Part shown: piece by piece, positions 35,649-37,515 of the stretch
How the letters are laid out: each line of letters opens with the position of its first letter
Numbering within the stretch: position 1 is the stretch's first letter
Assembly (NCBI GenBank): GCA_011049595.1
Contig: DRHN01000122.1
Span: 1 to 37,515, forward strand
Reading direction: 5' to 3'
Source of the DNA: Spirochaetota bacterium
GTDB lineage: Bacteria; Spirochaetota; B62-G9; DRHN01
DNA: 37,515 nt
Position numbers and translations under genes: made by a program
Notes under the pieces: model-generated
What the model saw: the letters and a program-made list of their open reading frames with translations, nothing else
Database searches by the model: none
Told to the model about the DNA's origin: nothing

Positions 35649-37515
35649 TGTTCAAGGGATTAACGGAAAGAGCGCAAAGAGTAATAAATATACTTGCACA
35701 GGAAGAAGCAAAAAAACTGAATCATGATAAACTTCTTCCAGAGCACATTCTTCTTGGTTTAATAAGGGAAGGGGAGGGGGTCGCTGTAAAAGCGCTCATT
35801 AATCTAGGTCTGGACTTAAAAACTCTAAGGGAGGAAACTATAGCGAGCACTAAAAGAACGGGTGGGATCCTCCTCCTGGGTGATGTCCCGCCGTCGACAA
35901 GAGCCCAGCGGGTTCTCGAGCTCAGCGCTGATGAAGCCCGCAATATGGGCCATAACTATATCGGGACCGAGCATCTCCTGCTTGGTCTGTTAAGAGAAGG
36001 CGACAGCGGAATTCTGGGAGCTTTTGACAAGCAGGGAATCAAGATATCCAATGTGAGGGAGGAAATAAACAGGCTGCTCGGGACAAATAGAACTGAAATT
36101 AAAAAGAAAATAGACCGAAGAACACCTACATTGGATGAGTTTGGAAGAGACTTGACCATTCTAGCCAAAGGTAAAAAGCTGGACCCAGTTATCGGCAGAG
36201 AAAAAGAGATCAAACGAGTGATACAGATATTATGTCGGAGAACAAAGAACAACCCGGTCCTTATCGGAGAGCCGGGGGTTGGTAAAACCGCAATAGTCGA
36301 GGGTCTCGCTCAAAATATTGTGCTTGGGAGAGTCCCTGAAACCCTTGTAAACAAGCGGGTATTAACACTTGATCTTGCGTCTTTGGTCGCCGGGACCAAG
36401 TACAGAGGTGAATTTGAGGAAAGATTAAAAAAGGTAATGTTTGAGATCAGAAGGGCAGGAAATGTCATCCTGTTCATTGATGAACTTCACACTATTATCG
36501 GTGCCGGAGGAGCTGAAGGGGCGATCGATGCCGCCAATATGCTAAAACCGGCCCTTTCAAGAGGTGAGCTGCAATGTATCGGAGCGACCACGCTGAATGA
36601 ATATAAAAAGTATATTGAACGGGACGCAGCTTTGGAGCGCAGATTTCAACCTATAATTGTGGATGAGTCCACCGTAAATGAAACTGTTGAAATACTGAAT
36701 GGGATCAAATTTAAATACGAAGAGCACCACAAAATCCTGTACACTGATAATGCGCTCAGCGCTGCCGCGAATCTCTCCTTCAGATATATAACCGATAGAT
36801 ATCTTCCTGATAAGGCAATCGATCTTATCGATGAGGCGGGGTCCAAGATAAGGCTGGAAAACACCATGATCCCGGAGAACTTTAAAGAAATTGAGCAGGA
36901 GATTGAACGTCTAAGGGAGGAAAAAACCCATCTTGTGGAAGTACAGGATTATGAAAAAGCCGCGAAGGTGAGAGATAAGATGAACACCCTGCGGGAAAAG
37001 CTTGAAGTAATGAAGGATGAGTGGAAAAAGGACCTTAGTAATGAAAAACCGGTTGTAGATGAAGATGAAATCTACCAGATAACCAGTGAATTAACAGGTA
37101 TACCTCTTGTAAGAATATTGGAAAGCGAGTCACAAAAACTTTTACGAATGGAAGATGAGCTTCACAAGAAAATTATGGGCCAGGATGTAGCAATAGAAGC
37201 CGTCAGCCGGGCCGTAAGAAGATCAAGGACCGGATTGAAATCTCCAAAAAGACCGACGGGTTCTTTTATATTCCTGGGCCCCACCGGTGTCGGTAAAACA
37301 TACCTTGCAAAAGCCCTGGCTGATTTTCTTTTCGGCACTGAGGAAGCCCTGATAAGAATAGATATGAGTGAATTCATGGAAAAGCACAACATGTCCAGGC
37401 TTGTCGGTGCACCGCCCGGATATGTAGGATATCAGGAGGGCGGCGAATTAACCGAGAAGATCCGCCGGAAACCCTACAGTGTGATTCTATTTGATGAAAT
37501 AGAAAAGGCCCATCC
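35648..37515 (+). CDS. clpC: ClpC AAA+ unfoldase (C-terminus truncated by the window edge)
   Basis: Manual translation [44 protein letters not shown]..., two Clp-N repeats, D1 Walker A '[16 protein letters not shown]', UVR '[17 protein letters not shown]', D2 Walker A '[15 protein letters not shown]'. Start overlaps the mcsB stop (TGATG). Not in the ORF track. Confidence 0.97.
   Translation, partial: MFKGLTERAQRVINILAQEEAKKLNHDKLLPEHILLGLIREGEGVAVKALINLGLDLKTLREETIASTKRTGGILLLGDVPPSTRAQRVLELSADEARNMGHNYIGTEHLLLGLLREGDSGILGAFDKQGIKISNVREEINRLLGTNRTEIKKKIDRRTPTLDEFGRDLTILAKGKKLDPVIGREKEIKRVIQILCRRTKNNPVLIGEPGVGKTAIVEGLAQNIVLGRVPETLVNKRVLTLDLASLVAGTKYRGEFEERLKKVMFEIRRAGNVILFIDELHTIIGAGGAEGAIDAANMLKPALSRGELQCIGATTLNEYKKYIERDAALERRFQPIIVDESTVNETVEILNGIKFKYEEHHKILYTDNALSAAANLSFRYITDRYLPDKAIDLIDEAGSKIRLENTMIPENFKEIEQEIERLREEKTHLVEVQDYEKAAKVRDKMNTLREKLEVMKDEWKKDLSNEKPVVDEDEIYQITSELTGIPLVRILESESQKLLRMEDELHKKIMGQDVAIEAVSRAVRRSRTGLKSPKRPTGSFIFLGPTGVGKTYLAKALADFLFGTEEALIRIDMSEFMEKHNMSRLVGAPPGYVGYQEGGELTEKIRRKPYSVILFDEIEKAH

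Overview
The window looks like ordinary chromosome of a diderm bacterium. LolA, a LolC/E-type permease, LolD, OmpA and Omp85/POTRA genes, plus a McsA-McsB-ClpC locus, would fit a spirochaete-like lineage, but that placement is inference only. I see about 28 protein-coding genes, two of them cut by the window edges and absent from the ORF track: a transglutaminase-like protein at the left edge and ClpC at the right edge. There is one tRNA-Pro(GGG) and two families of dispersed structured repeats. The observations most worth following up are: (1) an mcsA-mcsB-clpC operon in which McsB keeps the phosphagen-kinase scaffold but has lost the signature catalytic motifs, while McsA and the ClpC phosphoarginine-docking glutamates look intact; (2) a sugar ABC importer operon with a translationally coupled single-POTRA mini-Omp85-like barrel between the binding protein and the permeases; (3) a MITE-like mosaic repeat with nested inverted termini, two inverted copies of which bracket a Sir2 gene directly downstream of the tRNA, with a third copy upstream of lolC/E; (4) a roughly 65-70 bp two-hairpin repeat present three times with compensatory base changes. 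No CRISPR array, prophage, transposase or integrase was recognised. All motif comparisons are from memory of the families; no searches were run.
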